A stretch of DNA of 64,000 nt from Peteryoungia algae. Its GTDB lineage: Bacteria; Pseudomonadota; Alphaproteobacteria; Rhizobiales; Rhizobiaceae. A model generated the notes under the pieces. The model worked only from the letters and a program-made list of their open reading frames with translations, did no database searches and had not been told where the DNA came from. Both the position numbers and the translations under genes were made by a program. Shown piece by piece: positions 17,066-24,607 of this stretch (position 1 is its first letter; the number at the start of each line of letters is the position of its first letter). The stretch covers positions 1,426,001 to 1,490,000 of the forward strand of contig NZ_CP128477.1 in the NCBI RefSeq assembly GCF_030369675.1, given 5' to 3'.

Positions 17066-17835
17066 ACGAGTTTGTAGATGGCTTGAGCCACCAATCGTCC
17101 CGTCAGAGGGCCGATCTTACGCCGCTTAACCGTCTGGCTCTGTTGGCCTGCGGCAGAACCGGAGCGGATATCGAGCGGCTATTGCGCGAGGTCAGGCAGA
17201 AGACGAGACGCGAACGACGGCCCCTCAGCTGGTGCGATATCGAGACCGCGCTGATGGAGTCTCGCATCAGGCTGACTGGTGATCATCGTTATCGGCTTGC
17301 TGTTCATGAAGTCGGGCATGCCATGGCTTACACGCTCCTTGAAACAGGGATTGTCTACGCCGTCACCGTCGGGGGGAGCCTTAATGGTTCAAGCCAGAGC
17401 TTCGGCCAGGTCGAGTTTACGCCTTTCCTCGATCGGCCGCAGAACGACGACTGGCTCAGGCGCACATGTGCGGCTTCGCTCGCAGGCAGGGCTGCCGAGA
17501 AACTCATCTTTGGTGAGACACTGGCGGGATCCGGTGGCGACCTGAACAGCGACCTGGCCCGGGCAACGCGGCTGATGCTGGCGGCCGAGACACAGCTTGG
17601 CTTCTCCGATGTCAATCCATTGATCTACGTCTCGCCCGAACAGGCACAGCAGCAGTTGCTTTACGACGGCGAGCTTCGCAATCGTGTTAACGAGCGGCTC
17701 AAGCATGCTGAGGCCATGGCAATGGAAATGCTGACGCGGCACAAAACGGCTCTGGCGGCGATCGCCGCTCAGTTGGCAAATGTCGGCGTCATGTCGGGGG
17801 ATGAGTTCCGAAAAGCGTTGGCGCTGGCTTCATGA
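17062..17835 (+). CDS. M41 (FtsH-type) zinc metalloprotease domain protein
   Basis: A 257-aa protein. H82-E83-x-x-H86 (VHEVGHAMA) is the zinc site, and D164 in SDLARATRLM matches the third ligand of FtsH (NDLxxAT). AGRAAEKLIFGE in between is also the FtsH pattern. Residues about 20-68 (CGRTGADIERLLREVRQ, then a D-I-E-T-A-L helix) resemble the AAA lid of FtsH, which normally belongs to the ATPase chain. So this gene and the previous one together make an FtsH-like protease on two chains. Start ATG 17062 overlaps the ATPase stop (ATGA). Likely role: ATP-dependent proteolysis in the cytoplasm; target unknown. Confidence 0.83.
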   Translation: MNEFVDGLSHQSSRQRADLTPLNRLALLACGRTGADIERLLREVRQKTRRERRPLSWCDIETALMESRIRLTGDHRYRLAVHEVGHAMAYTLLETGIVYAVTVGGSLNGSSQSFGQVEFTPFLDRPQNDDWLRRTCAASLAGRAAEKLIFGETLAGSGGDLNSDLARATRLMLAAETQLGFSDVNPLIYVSPEQAQQQLLYDGELRNRVNERLKHAEAMAMEMLTRHKTALAAIAAQLANVGVMSGDEFRKALALAS

Positions 17836-17852
17836 GAGCAAAAGACAGATCC

Positions 17853-17867
17853 GGTCACGGCGTGACC
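17853..17867. repeat. Palindrome copy 1 (GTCACG-G-CGTGAC)
   Basis: A 15-bp perfect palindrome, GGTCACG-G-CGTGACC, lies 17 bp after the protease stop. The same 13-bp core recurs at 17992-18004. Symmetry and size fit a binding site for a dimeric DNA-binding protein. The binding factor is unknown. Confidence 0.6.
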
Positions 17868-17991
17868 TGCCTTTGCGATTCCGATCGGCACCCGTTCGAT
17901 TCTGAACGCGAGATTGGCGGTGCCGAACGCCGATTCCGCGATTCTGGGTTGAGGATTTCCGTGTCCGAACTGCGAAAAAGGGATTCATACT

Positions 17992-18004
17992 GTCACGGCG
18001 TGAC
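17992..18004. repeat. Palindrome copy 2 (GTCACG-G-CGTGAC)
   Basis: Identical 13-bp core to the palindrome at 17853-17867, 138 bp downstream of it. It lies just before a ribosome-binding-site-like GGGAGGGT and a 45-codon reading frame at 18026, so it may control that transcript. Confidence 0.6.
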
Positions 18005-18025
18005 GTACCCCTGGGAGGGTTATGC

Positions 18026-18163
18026 ATGAGTTGTGAGCTGACGCAGCAGATCTGTGAGGAATTGGGAAGTCGTGATGCGCTTGGCAGTTCCCTGCGCAAG
18101 GCTACTCCCACTTTGCCAGCAACCTGCGTCAAGGTCACATACCTCGGAGCCAAGCTGATTTAA
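18026..18163 (+). CDS. Possible small protein, 45 aa
   Basis: A short reading frame starting ATGAGTTGTGAG, with GGAGGG about 7 bp upstream, one of the better ribosome sites in the island. The product has three cysteines and no recognised motif. It follows the second GTCACGGCGTGAC palindrome by 21 bp, which could be its operator. Nothing else supports it; it could be a chance frame. Confidence 0.3.
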   Translation: MSCELTQQICEELGSRDALGSSLRKATPTLPATCVKVTYLGAKLI

Positions 18164-18237
18164 GTTGTCGCAAATCAAGTCGATCTTAAACGCTTTGCGG
18201 GCAACTCAGGTCAAATCATCTCAATTTACCCTGACGC

Positions 18238-18269
18238 GATTCGGAATGCGGATTTATCGATTCCGAATC
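18238..18269. repeat. Inverted repeat GATTCGGAAT / ATTCCGAATC
   Basis: Two perfect 10-bp arms (18238-18247 and 18260-18269) with a 12-bp spacer. Related GATTCCG words also occur near 17877, 17932, 17939 and 18280. The cluster suggests repeated sites for one protein (recombination or regulatory), but no family is recognised. The surrounding 18164-18510 region contains no credible gene. Confidence 0.45.
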
Positions 18270-18510
18270 AAGATTCAGCGATTCCGCTGCAAACGGCGTT
18301 TCGACTGTCGATAGGATCCCGTAAAGCTCTGCTGAAGCTCGTGGCGGTCAAGTTTCTGTCTCCCGCCTTAACTTGGCTGGACAATCACGTCGACGATTTG
18401 AACGTGGATGGCAAAGCGTCCGGAAAGCGGATGGCCTGCTACAGGGCTTATTGAGATTAAAAGAGTGGAGTTAGGCTCTCCATGCCCGAAACATCCCCCA
18501 TTGCTGTTAG

Positions 18511-18807
18511 TTTGCTCGCTTCAATGGAAACAACTCATCCTGTTGGCGAGCCGATGCGATAGCTGTCGGCGGGTTCGATGAACGTATGGGCTACGGCTCT
18601 GAGGACCATGAGTTTGGATATCGATTGGTGAGCGCGGGTATCCGCGCTCGGCATATCAGATACTCGGCAGTCTGCCTTCATCTTGACCATGCTCATGGTT
18701 ACGTGGATCCAAGGCAGATCGCTGATAACGCTAATATCCTGCAACAAACTGTATCCCAGCGACTCAGGACGACAGACTTCGGCTTGAAGGGCGCTTCTCA
18801 AGAGTAA
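18511..18807 (+). pseudogene. Remnant of a family 2 glycosyltransferase (C-terminal part)
   Basis: The frame is open after a TAG at 18508-18510 and reads N-x-N-x-S-S-C-W-R-A-D, then AVGGFDERMGYGSEDHEFGYR and on to a stop at 18807. The GGFDE and GxEDxEF(G) motifs are the acceptor and catalytic region of GT2 enzymes. Only about 98 codons of a usual 250-350 remain, with no start and no Rossmann-like N-terminal half. It is therefore a truncated relic. It runs on the plus strand, opposite to the polysaccharide operon at 1-13009, and implies past loss of a glycan-related gene here. Confidence 0.72.
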
Positions 18808-18854
18808 GATAAGGGAGGAGGATCCAGGATTGTCACTGGATCCTCGCAGTCAGC

Positions 18855-19469
18855 TCAGGCTGGCTCTGTCTGCTTGCATGCGTCGGGATGCCATCGAGGT
18901 AGATTGCGGTAGAAGTGCGCAGGATAAGCACCATCCAGTCGCTTGGGACCGCACCAGTCGTAGTTTTCGTCGTCATCCTCGTCGCTGAGTTCTTCGGAAA
19001 TGGCTTCCGGATACGGGGCAAATCGATATTCCGGCAGATCGAGCGCTTTTCGCGCAACATCGATAAGCCAAATCAGCGTGCGATATTCATCTTCGATATC
19101 AACCTGTGAGAGCGCCTCATATTCGGTGCAGTTTTTCTCGACTGCCAGGTCTGAGAGTGAATAGAAGTCGCATGCGACCTTATCGATGATTTTCAAGCTC
19201 TTGAGGATCTGCAAGCGGAACTGACTTGCGATCCGAGTCTCTTCGTCTTCCTCTTCTGGGCCTCGCGGCTCAAAGTCGCTCCATCGCAAATCTGGTATCA
19301 TCCGATCGTAGACGGATCCGTCATCAGTGACCGTCGCGACACGGATCACGTTGCTATTACCTGCCTCGATGACCTTCTCTGCGGCCAACTTAAGGGCTTC
19401 CCACACATCCGGAGCGGGAAGCTCCATCACCTCTGTGCTCAGACTCTGAGCATAAACTCTATACTTCAT
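18855..19469 (-). CDS. Uncharacterised acidic protein, 204 aa
   Basis: No family recognised. The protein is strongly acidic, with Glu/Asp-rich patches near residues 71-78 (EEEDEE) and 165-172 (EDDDE). It lacks signal peptide or membrane segments. ATG at 19469 has GGAGA upstream (GGAGATGAAG), and a near-consensus sigma-70 promoter is at 19523-19551. The upstream 350 bp are much more AT-rich than the rest of the window, suggesting recent acquisition. Acidic, monocistronic proteins on islands are sometimes DNA mimics or anti-defence proteins, but nothing here shows that. Confidence 0.6.
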   Translation of the reverse strand: MKYRVYAQSLSTEVMELPAPDVWEALKLAAEKVIEAGNSNVIRVATVTDDGSVYDRMIPDLRWSDFEPRGPEEEDEETRIASQFRLQILKSLKIIDKVACDFYSLSDLAVEKNCTEYEALSQVDIEDEYRTLIWLIDVARKALDLPEYRFAPYPEAISEELSDEDDDENYDWCGPKRLDGAYPAHFYRNLPRWHPDACKQTEPA

Positions 19470-19825
19470 TCTTCATCTCCATAATTAAAATCAATAAGTA
19501 CTACTACTGTATTGATAATACATCATAGACTATACATTAATGATTGTCAAATATATAAAGTATAAACTTCTATCCCGTCGCAAATTTTGGATTACATATT
19601 ATGTTTACCTATTTATCCGGGCTGTATTTCCTAGAATAAAAATGTTGAAAATAGAAATTTGAGTGCCAGCTCACTTCGATTAATGAAGTTTGATCATCTA
19701 AAACGCCTTCCACATTGCCAACATTGCAATAAACGGATGCGCTCATCGGCCGGCGAAACATCACGCCGTTTGTCTGTTGCATCAGCGCCGATGAAACTCA
19801 TGGCTCAACCCAACAGGAGAAGACC
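19470..19825. other. AT-rich intergenic region
   Basis: About 350 bp, strikingly AT-rich compared with the flanks, without a credible gene. It holds the promoter of the minus-strand acidic protein (19523-19551) and must hold the promoter of the plus-strand 103-aa gene. Such AT-rich tracts are typical of horizontally acquired DNA. Confidence 0.6.
19523..19551 (-). promoter_or_regulatory. Sigma-70-type promoter for the acidic orphan gene
   Basis: On the minus strand TTGACA (19551-19546) is followed after exactly 17 bp by TATGAT (19528-19523). This is a full -35 match and a five-of-six -10 match. Transcription would begin near 19516, leaving a leader of about 47 nt before the ATG at 19469. Confidence 0.65.
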
Positions 19826-20137
19826 ATGAGAAAATCAAGAAAACAGAAGCTGGAAAATCAGGCCAAGAGGCAGAGTAATCTGCGCAAACTGTCCCGGGAG
19901 AAGCGACGCCCAAATCGTGATGACTTGGCACGCGTTCTGCTGTGGCAGATGATCACTGCGGCGAAGGGACGTTCCCGTCCTGAGAAAGCACTTAGCAAGG
20001 TCTGCGACTCGTTGCTGACGGAATTGTTGAAGCAAGGATTTAGTGAGCACGAAACCGAGCAGGTTTTTTGGGAGCTTGCACAAAAATATGATCCTGCGCT
20101 TTCACCCTTCAGGCCAAAACGCCATCTCGGTGCATGA
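19826..20137 (+). CDS. Uncharacterised small basic protein, 103 aa
   Basis: ATG at 19826 is preceded by AGGAGAAGACC, a strong ribosome site. The first 35 residues are very basic (MRKSRKQKLENQAKRQ and on, many Lys/Arg), followed by two amphipathic helices (DDLARVLLWQMITAA and CDSLLTELLKQGF) and a C-terminal helix. It may bind nucleic acid through the basic arm. No domain recognised. It is convergent with the integrase gene; a hairpin lies between them at 20332-20359. Confidence 0.6.
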   Translation: MRKSRKQKLENQAKRQSNLRKLSREKRRPNRDDLARVLLWQMITAAKGRSRPEKALSKVCDSLLTELLKQGFSEHETEQVFWELAQKYDPALSPFRPKRHLGA

Positions 20138-20496
20138 TCCGGCTACCAATAGTCGGCAGCACTGTGTGCTGTCGACAGGTCCATTGGTCGCGCAAGTCTG
20201 TGTCCGCGCAAACGGCGTACCCATTCGAACGCATCTGTCCCCCCATTACTTCGTGTAACGGCGTTTATCCAAGAATCGATTTTCGAGGGTCGATGTCCTG
20301 ATCAACGGCTATCTCGGGAATCTCAACCAACCTCTTCTGCATCTATGGATGCAGAAGAGCATTTAGAGGTCTAGGAATGTATACTCTCAGCGATGGACCA
20401 TGTCGGCACCCGGAACGCAATCTCCAATAAGAAAGCCGGAACGCACAGTGAAGCCTGGCCAAGCGGCTATGCCCATATGCGGAGTGGAATACAAAC
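20138..20496. other. Intergenic region between convergent genes
   Basis: About 360 bp between the 103-aa gene and the integrase 3' end. Apart from the hairpin at 20332-20359 I see no gene or repeat in it. It is a place where an attachment-site core could be sought. Confidence 0.4.
20332..20359. terminator. Hairpin between convergent genes
   Basis: CTCTTCTGCATC and GATGCAGAAGAG make a perfect 12-bp stem with a TATG loop. It stands between two genes that end towards each other, so a terminator is the simplest reading, but no real T-run follows on either strand. Confidence 0.45.
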
Positions 20497-22593
20497 CTAC
20501 AATTTTTTCTTTGCTGGACGCTTACGTACCGTTTCTATTTTCTCGACTACGGGCTTTCGGTGTCCTTTCTGCCGTCGGTTGAGAGCAAGCTTGTCGAAAT
20601 CGAGACCATTGAACATAGAGTAGTCGACCCGTTCACTGAGCGGCGCGAACGCGATTTCAAACGCGTTGTCTTCACTAAGGACTGAGAACCCATACTTCGA
20701 GTGTTCATCACCTCCCACAGAGTGCCCCACCTGAAGAACACGAGCCCGATCGTCGATTTTGTTGGCCCGCATTTCCTCGATTTTTCCGCCGCGGAGCGAG
20801 TGAAAGACTTCGCGATTACCTTGTTCAATGCCAGCCTTTTTAAACAAGCGCCCCATATATGAAGACGCACTTTTGGCGGGATCCTCCAGCCGAACGAGAT
20901 CAGGAAAGAGATATTCATCACCTTTACTCGTTGCCCATTCGATGAAGCCAATCTCCCGCAGGAAGTCGTGAAGCACGAAGAAATTGAGGCTCTCCGCAGT
21001 TTTAACGGGCACGCGTTTCCACACTTTATCGACCTCGACGACACCATCAGTGCTCGCGACCCACACATTCTCGTATTTCTGTCGGATGTCTTTGCCCGTC
21101 AAAAACGTCAGCAGCCCGAGCCGGCGACCCGTGAGATGGGCGAGCAAAGGCAAAAGAGCATTGTCGATGTAACCACTGTTAACGCCCTCCTTAAAGAGAC
21201 GACTAAGCTGCTGGGAACTTAATGGAACACTTGGTTTAGATGGACGATGCCCCTTCGAGTAGCGTAACGAAACACCTGCAAATGGATCAAGATAACCCCA
21301 CTTGGTCATCCCAGAGCGGATCGCCGACTTGACGACGGCGACATAGCCGTCTTGCAGGGTCTTTGCCGCAAGAGGCGTGTACGAATTGGTCTTGGAGCGC
21401 TCAAGGGTCTCAAATGCGCTTTCATTTTTAAGGCGTCGTTTCTGTTCCTTTGGCCAATGCGCCATCAGATTGACGAACGCCTGAAGATCCACGCCGCTGT
21501 ATCGGTCCGCCGGGTGGTCTCCGATGAGATCAAGAAAAACTTGAATTCGCATTCTCGCGGTTTTGATATCCCCATCTTCGCATTCGCCGTTTTCATCGAT
21601 CTGGCTCTGGATATGTTGATGCGCAACTACGCTGAGTTTGGGCACATCCGAGGGTGCCCGGTGGACAAGCCTTCTGTCCAGTTTGTCGAGTGAAATCGGC
21701 ATCCCATATTTATCAAGGGGAATCTTCTCAGTCCGGGAAACACCGCGAGCAGTCGACTGAGCTGGAGGCAAGTCAGCTTGTCCCGTCAGAGACGTCGTTT
21801 TTGCTATGGCTGCTGGTGCTGTTTCGGGGGTTAATTTCGGCTCTTGTCCAGACACCTCGATGACCTCTGCGACAGAAGCCACAGACTCAACTTCGACTGG
21901 CTGGGCGGTCTGCGAAGTTTGTTTAATCTCCTCCAGAACTGGAGCTGATGCCATCTTCGCGGGAGCGGACGGGGCGTCCGCAGGTAACGTTGACGGAGCA
22001 TCTTCAACGTTGAATTTTGCGGCAGCAGTTCGACGCAATGCTTCTGCGTTTTCCACGACGATCGGCGAATGGGGCTCGCCCCGTTCCTTTGCTTCGACTT
22101 GCTGGCTGATTTGAACCAGATCCCGGATCCCGGCGAGTTTACTCTGATCCTCGAGAGTGATGGGAGCAACAGGCTGGCGGAAGAAAAACGAGAGAACCTC
22201 AAGCTCTCCTTTGACTTGACCAAGCCAGGTAGCAAGTTCGAGATCGCCCTCGTTGAGCGGCGAATCTTTTTCCTTATCTGAATTGCTCAACGCCATCGCC
22301 CTCCGCTCTTCGAACATCAAACGAGCCCTTGCCGCGAGAAGATCAGCAACAATGCGCGCCCGCCGATGCAGGCATGGCCCGATGCTGATCCGGATCAGGC
22401 TCGGCTTAGCATTGCCTGCAAGGTCTCGTGGCACCCTAATCTGAAAAATGTAAACGGAGCCTGAGCGCGTCAGATAAGGACCTGGACCGCCCTGTCGATG
22501 GGCGTCCAGATGACCGCTGGCTGGGGTTGAGAGACCGTCTTGATTCGTTACCGGACGCGATACCGTAACGTGTACATCTTGCGCTACTCGCAT
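20497..22593 (-). CDS. Tyrosine recombinase (site-specific integrase) with DUF6538-like N-terminus
   Basis: A 698-aa integrase. The N-terminal YLTRSGSVYIFQIRVPRDL block resembles DUF6538. A Pro/Ala/Ser-rich linker spans about 200-290, and the core-binding and catalytic domains follow. Catalytic residues are visible: Arg in TGRRLG (about 489), H-x-x-R in FHSLRGG (about 600), H in VGHSVGG (about 623) and Tyr in SKYGF (about 632). It lies beside the 3' end of tRNA-Ser, the expected target. GGAGG lies 8 bp before the ATG at 22593 but only 2 bp before the ATG at 22599, so 22593 is favoured. It would excise and integrate the element to its left. Confidence 0.88.
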   Translation of the reverse strand: MRVAQDVHVTVSRPVTNQDGLSTPASGHLDAHRQGGPGPYLTRSGSVYIFQIRVPRDLAGNAKPSLIRISIGPCLHRRARIVADLLAARARLMFEERRAMALSNSDKEKDSPLNEGDLELATWLGQVKGELEVLSFFFRQPVAPITLEDQSKLAGIRDLVQISQQVEAKERGEPHSPIVVENAEALRRTAAAKFNVEDAPSTLPADAPSAPAKMASAPVLEEIKQTSQTAQPVEVESVASVAEVIEVSGQEPKLTPETAPAAIAKTTSLTGQADLPPAQSTARGVSRTEKIPLDKYGMPISLDKLDRRLVHRAPSDVPKLSVVAHQHIQSQIDENGECEDGDIKTARMRIQVFLDLIGDHPADRYSGVDLQAFVNLMAHWPKEQKRRLKNESAFETLERSKTNSYTPLAAKTLQDGYVAVVKSAIRSGMTKWGYLDPFAGVSLRYSKGHRPSKPSVPLSSQQLSRLFKEGVNSGYIDNALLPLLAHLTGRRLGLLTFLTGKDIRQKYENVWVASTDGVVEVDKVWKRVPVKTAESLNFFVLHDFLREIGFIEWATSKGDEYLFPDLVRLEDPAKSASSYMGRLFKKAGIEQGNREVFHSLRGGKIEEMRANKIDDRARVLQVGHSVGGDEHSKYGFSVLSEDNAFEIAFAPLSERVDYSMFNGLDFDKLALNRRQKGHRKPVVEKIETVRKRPAKKKL

Positions 22594-22685
22594 TGCCATT
22601 ACCTCCGTAACGGTTCGTGAAGAACCGAGGAATTGCCTTTAAATTCAAGGCGCTGTAAAAGCTGGTAGCGAGTGGCTCTACAACC

Positions 22686-22775
22686 TGGCGGAGAGGGTGG
22701 GATTCGAACCCACGATACCCTTGCGAGTATGCCGCATTTCGAGTGCGGTGCTTTCGACCACTCAGCCACCTCTCC
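22686..22775 (-). tRNA. tRNA-Ser, anticodon CGA
   Basis: The minus strand starts GGAGAGGTGGCTGAG and ends with the matching CCTCTCC arm, discriminator G and encoded CCA. The anticodon loop carries CGA flanked by CGCA/TGCG stem sequence, a long class II variable arm follows, and the GGTTCGAATCC T-arm is intact. Length 90 nt with CCA. Its 3' end faces the integrase gene, so it is the likely attachment site of the island. Confidence 0.95.
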
Positions 22776-23404
22776 GGTCACACTGGTCGGCGCTTGTTGG
22801 CGCGGGCTGTCTCATAGCGGCAACTCACCCCCCACGCAAGAGCGAATGTCACGCTTTTTCCACGCACCACAAAAACATGCGCCGCACGTCCCAGCCGATG
22901 GGCCGGAGTGTTGGCCTCTCCTGCGGTTGGCCGCGATATCCCAATAGGATTTGAGACGCATTCATATCGGTGGACATGACCCCGCCAACCCAGTGGAGGA
23001 CCGGCGATCGGTGGTCGGTGGAGGTGGAGGAGTGAGGCGATCACATAACGAGCCGGTCCCTGACGGCAAACTCGGCACGACCTCGGTTTCCTGAGGCGGT
23101 CCCGCTACCACATGCTGCCTTGGCGCGCGAAGTGAACCGGTTCGAGGGCGGAGATTTTGTACCACACCTGCCCACCCACGCTGTACCACTCCTCATCCTT
23201 GGCAAGTCGTAGTTCGAGTCTGTCGATGAGCATTTCTACGTTTCAATCCAAGATGACGCGCTAGAGGGATGGGCGCATACGAAGATTGGACATTGCCGAG
23301 ACCATGACGGCACGCTTGTATCCTGTCGAGCCGCCTACCTTTTGCCAACGTGCGGTGTGAATCTCGACGCGGCAAAGGAAAAAGCCGATGGGGATCATTC
23401 ATTC
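22776..23404. other. Intergenic region right of tRNA-Ser
   Basis: About 630 bp upstream of the tRNA and before the VanZ-like gene. Several short frames exist but none has a convincing start or product. It should contain the tRNA-Ser promoter (minus) and a promoter for the VanZ-like gene (plus). Confidence 0.4.
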
Positions 23405-23830
23405 ATGAAAAAGCTGGTCGGCAAGCGACGATGGATCCCCTTCTTGGCGTTCGGTGCAGCCAGCCTATGGGCGGCAGCTCAAACGAACCATGGATATCGC
23501 AAGCCGGTGTTCGATTGGGATCTCAGCAGGGAAGCGATAGCAAACGCACTGACGAAGATGCCGCATATCGGCTCAACGGCCTTCATCTTCGCTCTCGCAG
23601 TCATTGCTGTTGGTCGAGATCGCCTGCCGTTTGCGGCTGTCCTCACCTTTCTTGTCGGAGTCGGTTGGGAGGTTGTTCAGATGCCAACAATCGGTAACAA
23701 TCCAAGACTGGCAGATCTCGCACCCAACATGGTTGGCATCGCCATCGGCTGGACATTGTTCGCGGCCATAAATCGGTTATGCAGCCCTCGCATATCCTCT
23801 ACCTCGCATCGAAAGCCTCCTTCTCCATAA
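23405..23830 (+). CDS. VanZ-like small membrane protein
   Basis: A 141-aa protein with three to four hydrophobic segments. The conserved VanZ-type pattern is visible: PHIGSTAFIFALAV in the middle, VGVGWEVVQ, then R-x2-LADLAPNMVGI before the last membrane helix. Members are inner-membrane proteins, mostly of unknown role; VanZ itself gives low-level teicoplanin resistance. I use the ATG at 23405 (MKKLVGKRRW) since the longer frame from 23342 adds residues without a signal. It stands alone. Confidence 0.65.
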   Translation: MKKLVGKRRWIPFLAFGAASLWAAAQTNHGYRKPVFDWDLSREAIANALTKMPHIGSTAFIFALAVIAVGRDRLPFAAVLTFLVGVGWEVVQMPTIGNNPRLADLAPNMVGIAIGWTLFAAINRLCSPRISSTSHRKPPSP

Positions 23831-24018
23831 AAGGCCCCTTGTCGCAAGACGTCTGATTGCTCCCAGCCTTGATCGCTTCGCCGCTGGAGCCCAGAGACCA
23901 TCGACAGGTCCCTCGTCCAAGCCGAATCGCCGCACAGCTTTCCGGACCACGATGACGGCCCTCTCTCATAAGGAGCACGCACAAGGGATTTTGCCGCACC
24001 GGCGCCCCGCCAGATCGG

Positions 24019-24486
24019 CTAGGGCTCGATCGGAAAGGCAAAGCCTGCCTTCACTCGATCCATGACCACCATGGTCTTGAACCCCTTGATATCGTGATTC
24101 TCGTAGAAGAAGCGCCGCGTGAAGGCTTCGTAGTCCTCCATGTCCTTTGCGGTGATCACCAGGATGAAGTCGGCGTCACCCGTGACATAGTAGCCGATCA
24201 TCACCTCTTTCGTCGCCCGGATCGCCGCCTTGAACCGGTCGACGATATCAGCACGCTCGCGCTCCAGCGATACCAGAACGATCATGGTGATGCCCCGTCC
24301 GACGGCCTTGGGCGACACGATCGATACATCCGCCTCGATCACCCCCTCCTCGCGCAATCGTTTCAGCCGCCGCTGGCAGGCCGTTGGAGACAAGTTGACG
24401 ATGCGCGCCAGCTCTTCCGAGGTCAGGCGATTGTTTCTCTGCACCGCCTCCAGCAACGCCCTGTCCGCTCTATCAAGTGAATTCAT
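24019..24486 (-). CDS. asnC: Lrp/AsnC family transcriptional regulator of the ectoine locus
   Basis: A 155-aa regulator. The N-terminal helix-turn-helix (LDRADRALLEAVQRNNRLTSEE, then LSPTACQRRLKRLREEGVI) covers residues 3-55; the C-terminal RAM domain (GYYVTGDADFILVI, near 100) binds an amino-acid-like effector. ATG 24486 is chosen because it starts the usual short lead into the HTH; an in-frame start at 24525 is less likely. It is divergent from the semialdehyde dehydrogenase gene. Ectoine catabolic loci often carry such a regulator next to ssd and atf, sensing pathway intermediates. Confidence 0.85.
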   Translation of the reverse strand: MNSLDRADRALLEAVQRNNRLTSEELARIVNLSPTACQRRLKRLREEGVIEADVSIVSPKAVGRGITMIVLVSLERERADIVDRFKAAIRATKEVMIGYYVTGDADFILVITAKDMEDYEAFTRRFFYENHDIKGFKTMVVMDRVKAGFAFPIEP

Positions 24487-24607
24487 GCAGCAATCCTGCG
24501 CAGAGGAGGAAATTAGGATCGGCATCCTGCATAAGCCCGCCCCTCTACGCAGTCAAATGAACAGGCGATGCGGCTAGACTTCGATAAACCGAAAGAGGGA
24601 GTGACCT

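Noticed and set aside
22599-22781. 60-aa minus-strand reading frame
   Set aside because: It is the translation of the tRNA-Ser gene region, a well-known spurious frame.
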